A stretch of 32,305 nucleotides of DNA from Chloroflexota bacterium. Its GTDB lineage: Bacteria > Chloroflexota > UBA11872. The DNA is taken from NCBI GenBank assembly GCA_028875175.1, contig JAPPFO010000025.1, positions 220 to 32,524 on the forward strand, given 5' to 3'. The notes under the pieces are model-generated. The model worked only from the letters and a program-made list of their open reading frames with translations, made no database searches and was not told the DNA's origin. Below, piece by piece: positions 1 to 7,811 of this stretch. The first letter of the stretch is position 1, and each line of letters starts with the position of its first letter. The translations under genes and the position numbers were made by a program.

Positions 1-1470
1 CACCAGGACTCCCAACTCCGCGCCCTTGCCCACGCCAACCATGATGGCCGTGGGGGTGGCGATGCCGAGCGCACAGGGACAGGCAATGATCAGCACCGTG
101 ACCATGGCGACCAGCGCGTAAGTGACCCGCGGATGCGGTCCGACGGCCAGCCAGACGCCCAGGGTGACCAGCGCAATCACGATGACCGCCGGCACGAACC
201 GCGCCGACACCCAGTCCGCCAGCCGCTGCACGGGCGCCTTCGAGGTTTGGGCGCGTTCAACCAGCGCGATGATCTGCGCCAGCATCGAATCCTGGCCGAG
301 GCGGGTGGGCCGTACGCGAAGGCTGCCCGCGGTGTTGAGCGTCGCGCCGATCACCTCGTCGCCCGGACCCTTGTCGACCGGAATGCTTTCGCCAGTGATC
401 ATCGACTCGTCCAGTGCCGACGCGCCCTCGAGCACCCGGCCGTCCACCGGGACCTTTTCGCCAGGGCGAACGACGACGACATCGTCATGCCGCACGTCGT
501 CGAGCGCGACTTCGAGGGACTGTCCACTTCGCTCGACTCGGGCCATCCTGGCCCTCAGATCCAGCAGCCGCTGAATCGCGGCGGACACCCGCGCCCGGGC
601 GCCCGTCTCGAAATACCGGCCAAGCAAGACCAACCCGATGATGACCGCGGAGGCTTCGAAGTAATGCACATCCGCGCCGGCCACGCCGCTCAGCAGCCCG
701 GGCGACACGGTGACGATGAGGCTGTAGCCGTATGCGGCGCTGGTTGCGATGGCTACCAGCGTGTTCATATCGGTGGTCCCGCGCCGCGCCGCCAGCCAGG
801 CGCCCCGGTAGAACGACCAGCCGGACCAGAACTGAACCGGCGTGACGAGGACCATTACCACCCAGGGATTGCGCAGGAGCTCCGGCGCCCACGGGATGAC
901 GTCCATCGCCCCCCACATCGCCAGGGCCCCGACGCCGAGTGCGAAGGCGGCCTGAATGCCGAGCCAGCGACGTTCGCGGCGGCGGCGCTCCTCAAGCCCG
1001 CCGTCTGCGGCGGCAGCGCCATCGGGCGTTGCCTCGGACCCGGCGGTCTCGAGCACGCTGAAGCCGGCGCGCTCCACGCCCGTCCGCAGCGCGCCAAGGT
1101 CGGCCTGTCCCAGGGCGTGACGCACCAGGGCCTGGCCGGAGGCGAGGTTTACCGATGCATCAAGCACCCCGGAAACTCTGGCAAGGGCGTTCTCGACCTG
1201 GCCCACGCAAGACGAGCAGTGCATGCCCTCGATCTGGAGCGTGCGTTCATCTGTTGGGACTTCGTAACCCGCTGACTCGACCGCGGCGGCGACATCGGCC
1301 GCCCTGACGTCCCGACCGGCTCGCACCGCTAGCCTTTCGTCCGCGAGATTGACCGCTGCTTCCTGAACGCCATCCACTCTTGCGACAGCCTGTTCGACGC
1401 GACCTACGCAGGCCACGCAGTGCATACCGGTGACAGGGAGAGTGAAGGACCGCTCGGTCTCGACGGTCAT
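1..1470 (-). CDS. copA: Copper-translocating P1B-type ATPase, N-terminal 490 residues (cut by window edge)
   Basis: Cu(I)-exporting P1B ATPase of the inner membrane. The frame is open from the ATG at 1470 to base 1, so the phosphorylation (DKTG), ATP-binding and last membrane segments lie outside the window. Two heavy-metal-associated domains come first: GMHCVAC (Cys18, Cys21) and GMHCSSC (Cys85, Cys88). Membrane segments follow from about residue 150, then the TGES actuator motif, then the CPC copper-transport motif at residues 464-466 followed by ALGIATP. The start codon overlaps the csoR stop as ATGA, so the two are translationally coupled and should be induced together by copper. CPC with twin GMxCxxC domains argues for Cu(I) (or Ag(I)) rather than Zn/Cd. 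Family assignment is very secure; the right end is the true N-terminus. Confidence 0.96.
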   Translation of the reverse strand, partial: MTVETERSFTLPVTGMHCVACVGRVEQAVARVDGVQEAAVNLADERLAVRAGRDVRAADVAAAVESAGYEVPTDERTLQIEGMHCSSCVGQVENALARVSGVLDASVNLASGQALVRHALGQADLGALRTGVERAGFSVLETAGSEATPDGAAAADGGLEERRRRERRWLGIQAAFALGVGALAMWGAMDVIPWAPELLRNPWVVMVLVTPVQFWSGWSFYRGAWLAARRGTTDMNTLVAIATSAAYGYSLIVTVSPGLLSGVAGADVHYFEASAVIIGLVLLGRYFETGARARVSAAIQRLLDLRARMARVERSGQSLEVALDDVRHDDVVVVRPGEKVPVDGRVLEGASALDESMITGESIPVDKGPGDEVIGATLNTAGSLRVRPTRLGQDSMLAQIIALVERAQTSKAPVQRLADWVSARFVPAVIVIALVTLGVWLAVGPHPRVTYALVAMVTVLIIACPCALGIATPTAIMVGVGKGAELGVLV

Positions 1471-1841
1471 GGGACCTCACCGTTGCCGTGGGCGTGCGGG
1501 GGCTTTTCTCCCGCGTTCAGGGTGGCAGCCACACGTTCGATGGCCTCGCCGGCCGAGGCCACGCGGCGCAGGTGTCCCGTGCCTTTGAAGACGTCCATCA
1601 GCTCCGCAATCACCCGCTCGCGCTCTGCCAGGTCATCGGACGCGATGGCGGTTGTGACGCAGGTTCGGAGGTGGCGTTCCAGGACGCCGGCGTTGACCTT
1701 CTCGATCGCGCCCTGGATGGCCAGGGTCTGCTTGAGGACGTCCACGCAGTAGGCGTCGTCTTCGAGCATCTTCTCGACCGCGCGGACGTGGCCCTGGATG
1801 GACTTCCAGCGGTTGAGGAGGCTTCTGGTTTCCTGATCCAT
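1467..1841 (-). CDS. csoR: CsoR/FrmR-family copper-sensing transcriptional repressor
   Basis: All-alpha metal-sensing repressor (124 residues, slightly longer than the usual 90-110). The CsoR copper triad Cys-His-Cys is present: Cys32 (DAYCVDVL), His57 and Cys61 (ERHLRTC), embedded in the typical [15 protein letters not shown] first helix. This separates it from formaldehyde sensors (FrmR) and CstR-like sulfur sensors, which lack the complete triad. It is the first gene of an operon with copA (4-nt ATGA overlap). AGGGA lies 6 nt before the ATG. The upstream region holds a G/C-tract palindrome and a second imperfect one, so the gene is most likely autorepressed and released by Cu(I). The extended tail (about 30 residues, ending [14 protein letters not shown]) has two His and no assigned role. 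Confidence 0.94.
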   Translation of the reverse strand: MDQETRSLLNRWKSIQGHVRAVEKMLEDDAYCVDVLKQTLAIQGAIEKVNAGVLERHLRTCVTTAIASDDLAERERVIAELMDVFKGTGHLRRVASAGEAIERVAATLNAGEKPPHAHGNGEVP

Positions 1842-1873
1842 TGAGGTTCCCTAGGCTGGATTAGCCCATCAGA

Positions 1874-1895
1874 CCCCACCCCAGGTGGGGTGGTT
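1874..1895. promoter_or_regulatory. Candidate CsoR operator (perfect G/C-tract palindrome)
   Basis: CCACCCC (1876-1882), AGGT, GGGGTGG (1887-1893) form a perfect 7-bp inverted repeat 33-50 bp upstream of the csoR ATG, just downstream of the predicted promoter. Known CsoR operators are C-tract/G-tract dyads of this form. The family match is established; use as operator is inferred. Confidence 0.75.
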
Positions 1896-1901
1896 CATTC
1901 A

Positions 1902-1929
1902 ATCCTACACCCGGATGGGGGCTCTGCAA
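1902..1929 (-). promoter_or_regulatory. Candidate csoR-copA promoter with a second CsoR-like site in its spacer
   Basis: On the minus strand TTGCAG (1924-1929) and TAGGAT (1902-1907) are separated by 16 bp. The spacer contains an imperfect dyad CACCC-GGAT-GGGGG (1908-1921) resembling the CsoR operator type. A repressor bound there would block polymerase directly. Matches to the -35 and -10 consensus are moderate. Confidence 0.5.
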
Positions 1930-2002
1930 AACAGGTCGGTTGCCTCCGCGATGGCGTTGCTCGCGCTATGTTGCAGGCCACCACCAAACCGGAGTCACCA
2001 CA

Positions 2003-2944
2003 ATGGAGTACCGTCGCCTGGGCCGCACGAATCTGCGAGTCTCGCTGGCCAGCCTGGGAACCGGCGGCCCCAGCAAGATGGGGCAGAACCGAGGGACGAC
2101 GCCGGACGACGCCCGGCGCCTGACCCGGCGGGCCCTGGACCACGGGATCAACTTCTTCGACACCGCGGCCAGTTACGGCGACAGCGAGATCTTGCTGGGT
2201 CACGGGCTGGTCGGCGTGCCGCGCAACGACTTCGTGGTGGCCACGAAGTACAGCCCGCTTGCCGACGACGAGTTGAAGAGTCCCGAGGACGTTGGGACGT
2301 CGATCGATCGAAGCCTGGAACGCCTGCAACTCGATTACATCGACGTGATCCAGGTGCATGGCCTGATGCCGGACCGGTACGATGACATCGTGGAGCGGCA
2401 CTTGCCCGTGCTGATTGAGGCTCAACGAGCCGGCAAGGTCGGCTTTCTGGGCGTCACCGAGCAGGCCCATGCGGACGTCCACCATGAGACGTTCAAGCAG
2501 ATGGTGACGGACGACCACTTCGACACACTCATGGTCGGCTACAACCTGCTGCACCAGACGGCCGAGCAGGACGTGTTGGAAGCAGCCGAGGCCGCCGACA
2601 TCGGCTTGATCGTGATGATCGCCGTGCGCCGCGCGCTGGGAAACCCTGAACGCCTTCGCGAAGTGATTGCGGAACTCAAGGCCGACGGACACCTGGCGGC
2701 CGACGCGCTGCCGGACGACGATCCGCTGGGTTGGCTGGTGCACGACGACGTGGAATCGGTGCCGGAAGCGGCCTATCGCTTTGTGCTGGAGCCGAGCACC
2801 ATTTCAACCGTACTCACGGGAACCGCCAACCCCGCCCACCTGGACGCCAATGTGGCCGCCATGGCGCGCGGACCGCTGCCGCCCGAGGACCGAGCGCGGC
2901 TGCAGTCGATCTTCGGCGGCCTGGCGCTGGGGCTGGGGAACTAG
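2003..2944 (+). CDS. Aldo/keto reductase family oxidoreductase
   Basis: NAD(P)H-dependent reductase with a TIM-barrel fold, 313 residues. The AKR catalytic tetrad is visible: Asp53 and Tyr58 (FFDTAASYG), Lys82 (VATKYS) and His119 (IQVHG). The ATG at 2003 is chosen because GGAG sits 8 nt upstream and MEYRRLGRTNLRVS is the canonical AKR beginning; the frame stays open upstream to 1940 but that part does not look like the family. It is divergent from csoR across a 161-bp intergenic region that holds the copper operators, so it could be affected by them, although the promoter found there points the other way. It ends 22 bp before the convergent Gfo/Idh gene. Substrate is not predictable. Confidence 0.9.
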   Translation: MEYRRLGRTNLRVSLASLGTGGPSKMGQNRGTTPDDARRLTRRALDHGINFFDTAASYGDSEILLGHGLVGVPRNDFVVATKYSPLADDELKSPEDVGTSIDRSLERLQLDYIDVIQVHGLMPDRYDDIVERHLPVLIEAQRAGKVGFLGVTEQAHADVHHETFKQMVTDDHFDTLMVGYNLLHQTAEQDVLEAAEAADIGLIVMIAVRRALGNPERLREVIAELKADGHLAADALPDDDPLGWLVHDDVESVPEAAYRFVLEPSTISTVLTGTANPAHLDANVAAMARGPLPPEDRARLQSIFGGLALGLGN

Positions 2945-2966
2945 CGCGGCCGACCGATCCGCGGGT

Positions 2967-3959
2967 CTAGGCGATAGCGCCGGTTGCGCGCATGAGGGTT
3001 TCTTGCACGACGCGCTCGTGCTCGAGCGAGCGTTCGGGCGCCTGCTCGCCGCGCAGCGTGCGTACGAAGGCCTGCAGACTGGCCACGTAGCGCGGTCGGG
3101 CCTCGAGCGTCATCGTCTGCTCGCCTTCGAGGAAACCGTCGCGCGCGCTGTCCAGGGACAGCCGGACGGTCTCCGCAGGCTCCATCGGCTCCATGATGGC
3201 CCAGCCGCGCGAGCCGTAGACCTCGTAGCGCCGTGGGCGCGGCGGAACCTCGAGTCCGGCAATATCCACAAAGGCCAGGGCCCCCGGGTACTCCAGCACG
3301 GCGACGCCGTTGTCAACGAACCCACTCTCGGGACGCACGCGCTGCATGAACGGCGTTACCCGATCAGGCCGGCCCAGCGTCCAGACGATTTGGTCCAGCA
3401 CGTGGCCGCACAAGTCATAGAACACGCCGCCGGCGAAGCTGGCCAGCAATGGGTGGGTGGCCGGCTCGACGTACGTGGACATGTGGGCGCGGATGGCGAA
3501 GATATCGCCCAGGAGCCCTCCGCGGGCCCAGTTGGCAATGCGCTGGTAGCCGTCGTGATGCCGGAACATGTAACCAAGCTGGATGTAGAGATTCTGCTCG
3601 GCGGCTGATTCGAGCACGCGCTCCCAGCGGGGGAAGTCGTGGCCGGCCGGCTTGTCAAGGAGCAAATGGCGACCGGCCGCGATGACGGCCTCGCCCTGCT
3701 GGAGGTTCTCGGAGTTATCGCCTTCCGCAACCACCGCGTCGATGCTGGCGTCGTGCAGGACGGCGCCCAGGTCGTCGAGCCAGATCGACCGGTTCCAGGG
3801 CGCGCCACCGCCGGATTCGAGCTGTTGCCGGCGCTCGGCGTCGTCCTCGTAGACGCCCACCACGTCGACATCCGGATTGTCGAGCATCACGCTCAGCCAG
3901 CCTGCGGCGTGGGGATGCTTGGTCCCCCACTGAACCATGCGCAAAGGTGAAGGGGTCAC
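2967..3959 (-). CDS. Gfo/Idh/MocA-family oxidoreductase
   Basis: Predicted NAD(P)-dependent sugar or polyol oxidoreductase, 330 residues. It has an N-terminal Rossmann region followed by the family Lys-Pro motif (LLLDKPAGHD, Lys103) and a GYMFRHHDGYQRI stretch typical of the substrate domain. The usual glycine-rich GxGxxG loop is replaced by QWGTKHPHAAG (residues 10-20), a divergent variant, so cofactor binding may be modified. It is transcribed in the same direction as the binding-protein gene upstream but after a 123-bp gap, so it may be the last gene of that operon or have its own promoter. A second, more canonical family member lies at 24626. Confidence 0.87.
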   Translation of the reverse strand: MTPSPLRMVQWGTKHPHAAGWLSVMLDNPDVDVVGVYEDDAERRQQLESGGGAPWNRSIWLDDLGAVLHDASIDAVVAEGDNSENLQQGEAVIAAGRHLLLDKPAGHDFPRWERVLESAAEQNLYIQLGYMFRHHDGYQRIANWARGGLLGDIFAIRAHMSTYVEPATHPLLASFAGGVFYDLCGHVLDQIVWTLGRPDRVTPFMQRVRPESGFVDNGVAVLEYPGALAFVDIAGLEVPPRPRRYEVYGSRGWAIMEPMEPAETVRLSLDSARDGFLEGEQTMTLEARPRYVASLQAFVRTLRGEQAPERSLEHERVVQETLMRATGAIA

Positions 3960-4082
3960 GGTGTCTGGCTCCTCTGGCAGCGTCGCAGAACGCAGTCACG
4001 CGTCTGAAAATAGCCTAGCGCTCCCACCGGCCGGGTGATGGGCTGCAAAGCGACCGAAGCGAGCCACCCGCGCTGACGTATG

Positions 4083-5378
4083 TCAGGACTCGTAGAGGAT
4101 TCGACGGACGTGTTCAATCCGACCGTCGGAGGTGTAGCGCCAGACCCCCACGTAGCCCAGGCGCAAGTCACCGTTGGCGTCCCACTCCAGCGGACCGGAC
4201 GCGCCCTGGTAGACGATTTGGCCGCCATCGGCCAGCACCTCGAGCGCACGCGCCACGCCGTCAGGTCCGGCGGTGACGGTCTCGCCAGTACCCGAAACAA
4301 CGGTGCGCAAATGGTCGCGAATGACGGTGCCGTCTGTGCTATTGCCAGCCTGGGCCGCCAGAGCAAGGGCGATGGTGGAGTCATAGACCTCCCTGGCATA
4401 GCTGCCGACCGGAGGCTCGCCGTAGGCCTGGACGTAGGATTCCACCCATGCCGGGGCAGGCTGGCCCGTAGCGGACGCTCCGACGCCGTACGAGTCGGCC
4501 AACGCGTCCGCGCCGATCGCTTCGATGAGATCCAGGTTCCGCAGGGCGCCGTTCCACAAGAATTGGTCATAGAGGCCAAGGTCCAGCGACTCGCGGGCGG
4601 CAGTCACAGCCTCGGCCGGATACAAGAGGACTACGAGCACCTGGGCGCCGCCAGCGGCTGACTCCCGCAGGGCGTCGGCCACGCTGCTCTGGCCAATCTC
4701 CACGGCCACCGACCGGATAGCGCCGTCCCAGGCCTGATCAAAAGCCTGGGCCAGTCCCTGGCCCCAGAGATCGTCGCGGTAGAGCACGCCGACGTTGTCA
4801 AAGCCACGCTCACCGGCTAATCGCGCCAGCGCCGGCCCATACGCCCGGTGGGACAAGGTGGCGCGGAAGAAGAAGTCGTTGTCCGCAGCGTCGGTCAAGC
4901 GCGCGGTGCCTGCCGCTGGACTAATGAAAGGGATCCCGGCCGACCCCGTCACACGCTCAGCCACCGCAAGCGAATTGACGCTGGTGCTGGGTCCCACAAT
5001 CGCGTGTACGTCTTCCGCCTCTACGAGGCGCCGCGCTTCGCTCACCGCCCGATCCGGGTTCTGTGCCGTGTCGGCAACCACGGCTTCGACCGTACGCCCA
5101 AACACACCGCCAGCCTGGTTGAGGTGGGCAATAGCTAAGTGGAAGGCCCGCTGCCGGTCCTGGGCGTTCTGCGCCGAACCCTCGCTGATATAGGTCAGCA
5201 GGCCGAGCTTCAACGGCTGGTCGTGTCGCGTCTCGCCGCAGGTCGCGAAGACCAGTAGGAGCAGAAGCGTCACGAGGAGACGGACTGCCAGGGCGTGTGA
5301 AGTCGCAATCGAACGGTTCGACCAGGGCGGTACCTGCACAGAACGCCGGAGACAAGACGTCAGCAATCGCGGAGTCAT
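4083..5378 (-). CDS. LivK-type (periplasmic-binding type 1) ABC substrate-binding lipoprotein
   Basis: Extracytoplasmic ligand-binding protein of the branched-chain amino acid/amide family (431 residues). The N-terminal basic region and hydrophobic core RLLVTLLLLLVFATC end in a plausible but atypical lipobox (Phe-Ala-Thr-Cys). The mature part begins PLKLGLLTYISEGSAQNAQ and includes HLNQAGGVFGR, VEAVVADTAQNP and AIVGPSTS, hallmarks of the fold. The ATG at 5378 has AAGG 5 nt upstream; an internal GTG near 5339 is an alternative. No permease or ATPase for this type is in the window, so it either serves a distant transporter or acts as a sensor. It starts 7 nt after the SMP-30 gene, so the two are co-transcribed and the ligand may be related to the lactonase chemistry (inference). 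Confidence 0.88.
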   Translation of the reverse strand: MTPRLLTSCLRRSVQVPPWSNRSIATSHALAVRLLVTLLLLLVFATCGETRHDQPLKLGLLTYISEGSAQNAQDRQRAFHLAIAHLNQAGGVFGRTVEAVVADTAQNPDRAVSEARRLVEAEDVHAIVGPSTSVNSLAVAERVTGSAGIPFISPAAGTARLTDAADNDFFFRATLSHRAYGPALARLAGERGFDNVGVLYRDDLWGQGLAQAFDQAWDGAIRSVAVEIGQSSVADALRESAAGGAQVLVVLLYPAEAVTAARESLDLGLYDQFLWNGALRNLDLIEAIGADALADSYGVGASATGQPAPAWVESYVQAYGEPPVGSYAREVYDSTIALALAAQAGNSTDGTVIRDHLRTVVSGTGETVTAGPDGVARALEVLADGGQIVYQGASGPLEWDANGDLRLGYVGVWRYTSDGRIEHVRRILYES

Positions 5379-5385
5379 CGCTGCC

Positions 5386-6273
5386 TTAGAAGAGCGTGCG
5401 GCCCGGGACGTTGACTCGCGTGCGATAGAGCGCGGACCCCGCGTTGATGAACAAGCTGCGCAGGTCGGCGTCGCCCCAGGTGAAGTTGGCCACTCCCTGG
5501 GGCACGTGAATCACGCCGAGGCAGGCAGCGTCCGGCCCAAACACCTGAACCCCGCCCGGCCCCGCCGTGTAGAGATTGCCCTGGCTGTCAATCTTCATGC
5601 CGTCGGCCAGCCCGTCGCGGTCGCCGGTCAACTCGGCCCACACCCGGCCGTCGGAAAGCCCACCGTCGGCATTCACATCGAACACGCGGATGTGGGCCCG
5701 CATTGTGTCGTTGATGTACAGCTGCTGTTCGTTCAGCGAGAAAGTGAGTCCGTTCGGCTGGTCGAAGTAATCGACCAGCAGCCGGAGCGTGCCTCTCTCG
5801 GGATCGAGCCGGTACACACCGCGGACATCGAGCTCCGGCTCGCGCAGCACCCCGTAGTACTCCATCCGTCCGAACGACGGATCGCTGAAATAGATTGAGC
5901 CGTCGCGCTTGACGATCACGTCGTTTGGGCTGTTCAGTTCCTTGCCGTCGTAGTGCGTGGCCAATACCGTGATCGAGCCGTCGTGCTCCGTGCGCGTGAC
6001 GCGGCTGGTGGCGTGTTCGCAGGTGATCAGCCGACCCTGCAGGTCGTACGTGTTGCCGTTGGCCATGTTGCTGGGCTGCCGAAAGACCTGGATCCCGTTG
6101 GCGGCCGTCCACTTGCGCATGACGTTGCCGGGCATGTCGCTGAAGATGAGGCAGCCCTCAACGTGGTTCCAGACCGCGCCCTCGGTGAAGTCGAATCCGG
6201 CGGCCACTTCCTCAACCGGAGCGTCGTAGCCAACCACCTGCCGGAACCGCTCGTCGCGAATCTCCACGTTCAT
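5386..6273 (-). CDS. SMP-30/gluconolactonase family lactone hydrolase
   Basis: Six-bladed beta-propeller hydrolase, likely a sugar lactonase, 295 residues. Expected metal and active-site features are visible: Glu31 (FTEGAVW), Asn117 (NSPNDVIV), QPNGLTFS and a late Asp loop (DRDGLADGMKIDSQGNLY). AAGGAG lies 5 nt upstream of the ATG, supporting the start. It follows larE by 54 bp and precedes the LivK-type lipoprotein by 7 bp, all on the minus strand. No secretion signal is evident, so it is probably cytoplasmic. The family also includes LRE and regucalcin-like proteins; substrate is uncertain. Confidence 0.92.
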   Translation of the reverse strand: MNVEIRDERFRQVVGYDAPVEEVAAGFDFTEGAVWNHVEGCLIFSDMPGNVMRKWTAANGIQVFRQPSNMANGNTYDLQGRLITCEHATSRVTRTEHDGSITVLATHYDGKELNSPNDVIVKRDGSIYFSDPSFGRMEYYGVLREPELDVRGVYRLDPERGTLRLLVDYFDQPNGLTFSLNEQQLYINDTMRAHIRVFDVNADGGLSDGRVWAELTGDRDGLADGMKIDSQGNLYTAGPGGVQVFGPDAACLGVIHVPQGVANFTWGDADLRSLFINAGSALYRTRVNVPGRTLF

Positions 6274-6327
6274 GACCGCTCCTTGATCTGAGTCCGCACC
6301 GTCAGTTCTCGCGCGCCGCGACGGCCG

Positions 6328-7194
6328 TTACTCGTCGGTCGAAATCACCGGCAGCGCTTCGTTCATGGCGCCGGAGCGGAAGCCCTGCAGGTCCAGGGTC
6401 ACGTAGGTGAAGCCAAGCGACTTCAGGCCATCGAGAATGCGCTGCCGTCGTTCGGAGTCCTGCGTGAATCGACCCAGTTCCAACTCTGGAACCTCGATGC
6501 GGGCAATCGTGCCGTGGTGTCGAACGCGCAACTCCCGGAAGCCTTCGGCGCGCAGCAGCGCCTCCCCGGCTTCGATCTGCCCAAGCTTCTCCACGGTGAC
6601 CTCGCTGCCGTAGGCGACGCGGGACGACAGGCAGGCTACCGCCGGCTTGTCCCAGCTGGGGAGGCCGAGACGGCGCGAGAGTTCACGGACCTCGGCCTTG
6701 CGCAAGCCGGCCTCCACCAGCGGCGCGCGGGCGCCACGCTCCCGGCTGGCGGCCATCCCTGGGCGGAAATCGCCCAGGTCGTCGACCACGGGCCCGTAGA
6801 GCATGTGTTGCACGTCGCGCTCGGCCACGAACTCGCGCAATCGATCGAAAAGCTCGGCCTTGCAGTGGAAGCAGCGGGAGCTGTCGTTGGCGCGGTACGC
6901 CGGATTGTCCAGTTCGCGGGTGTCGATGAATTCGTGCCGGATCCCGATCTGGTCAGCAAATCGAGTGGCGTCGTCGCGCTCGGCCTGGGCCAGACTTGGC
7001 GAAACGGCGGTCACGGCCAGCGCCCGGTTGCCGAGGGCATCGAACGCCATCTTGGCCAGGAAGGTGCTGTCGACGCCGCCCGAATAGGCCACGACCGCAT
7101 TCTCCAAGCCGCCAAGCGTCCGCTGCAGAAACTGCGTCTTGGCCTCAAGCGAGGCCTCAAGGTCAATGGACGGCTGGTAGACGGCGGTTGCCAT
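6328..7194 (-). CDS. larE: ATP-dependent sulfur transferase LarE (nickel-pincer cofactor synthesis)
   Basis: PP-loop enzyme that adenylates and then sulfurates the nicotinic-acid-derived precursor of the nickel-pincer nucleotide cofactor of lactate racemase and related isomerases. The PP-loop YSGGVDST is at residues 37-44. The Cys in VACLSSR (Cys188) corresponds to the sacrificial sulfur-donor Cys of the Lactobacillus enzyme, and an additional CxxC (RCFHCK, Cys108 and Cys111) gives the three-Cys pattern linked to iron-sulfur-cluster-containing LarE proteins. Length 288 is typical. It is 9 bp downstream of the JAMM gene, so they are co-transcribed. No larB, larC or larA is in the window, so the cofactor pathway must be completed elsewhere or this copy serves another sulfur transfer. 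Confidence 0.93.
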   Translation of the reverse strand: MATAVYQPSIDLEASLEAKTQFLQRTLGGLENAVVAYSGGVDSTFLAKMAFDALGNRALAVTAVSPSLAQAERDDATRFADQIGIRHEFIDTRELDNPAYRANDSSRCFHCKAELFDRLREFVAERDVQHMLYGPVVDDLGDFRPGMAASRERGARAPLVEAGLRKAEVRELSRRLGLPSWDKPAVACLSSRVAYGSEVTVEKLGQIEAGEALLRAEGFRELRVRHHGTIARIEVPELELGRFTQDSERRQRILDGLKSLGFTYVTLDLQGFRSGAMNEALPVISTDE

Positions 7195-7203
7195 GCCCGA
7201 ATC

Positions 7204-7644
7204 CTACGCGCCTTCGTCGTCCGCCGGATCGATCACGAGCAGTGGCTCCTCGCTGATCGCTCCGCCTCGCAACCAGAAGCAGCGCATCACGGGCCGTTCG
7301 GGATTCATGAGCGAAACAATGATGAAACGGCTGTACTCGGAGTAGCCAGACTCAACGGCCTCGCGCACGTCCGTCGGCGAAGGGTAGGCGTCGCTGCGCG
7401 GGTGTGAGTGATAGAACGCCGAGATCTCCCAGCCCTGCACGTCTTCGATGTCGCGGGTGGCGTCGAGCATGTCGCGCGGATCGATGGTGTAGTGCACGCG
7501 GCTCTGGTCGGCGTTGCGGGCGGGGTAGATCTGCAGTGCCGTTTCGCCCTGCCCGCCAATCAGGCCGCAGCATTCGAGCGGGGCCTCGGCGCGGGCCTGG
7601 GCCACGATCTGGTTGTGCTGCGTACGGGTCAGGTGGAAGGGCAT
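7204..7644 (-). CDS. M67/JAMM (Mec-type) metallopeptidase
   Basis: Zinc-dependent JAB1/MPN domain isopeptidase, 146 residues, essentially one domain. Catalytic Glu24 lies in APLECCGLIGG, and the JAMM motif is complete: His79-Ser-His81 (YHSHPRSDAYPSPTD) with Ser89 and Asp92. Bacterial proteins of this type cleave C-terminal extensions from, or recycle, ThiS/MoaD-like sulfur carriers and usually sit beside sulfur-transfer genes. Here the partner is larE, 9 bp downstream, an unusual pairing. It is the first gene of the minus-strand operon. TTATCT lies 7 nt before the ATG with no Shine-Dalgarno, consistent with a very short or absent leader. Confidence 0.93.
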   Translation of the reverse strand: MPFHLTRTQHNQIVAQARAEAPLECCGLIGGQGETALQIYPARNADQSRVHYTIDPRDMLDATRDIEDVQGWEISAFYHSHPRSDAYPSPTDVREAVESGYSEYSRFIIVSLMNPERPVMRCFWLRGGAISEEPLLVIDPADDEGA

Positions 7645-7811
7645 GGCGCAAAGATAAGGGATTGCGGTAGACGCTGAGAGATGTCGGCCGCGTGTTTCGT
7701 AGATCGGCCAGCCTCGTTAGGATCGGCGATTGCCGGTTCGGCGCGCGAACAGAGCCGCCACGACCACTGTGACTACCGGCATCCCCGAGCGGGAAAGGAT
7801 AACGCTGTCCT

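Noticed and set aside
133-1275. Long open frame on the plus strand opposite copA
   Set aside because: It is the GC-skew shadow of the copA frame: no ribosome binding site, no family resemblance, Arg/Pro/His-rich composition.
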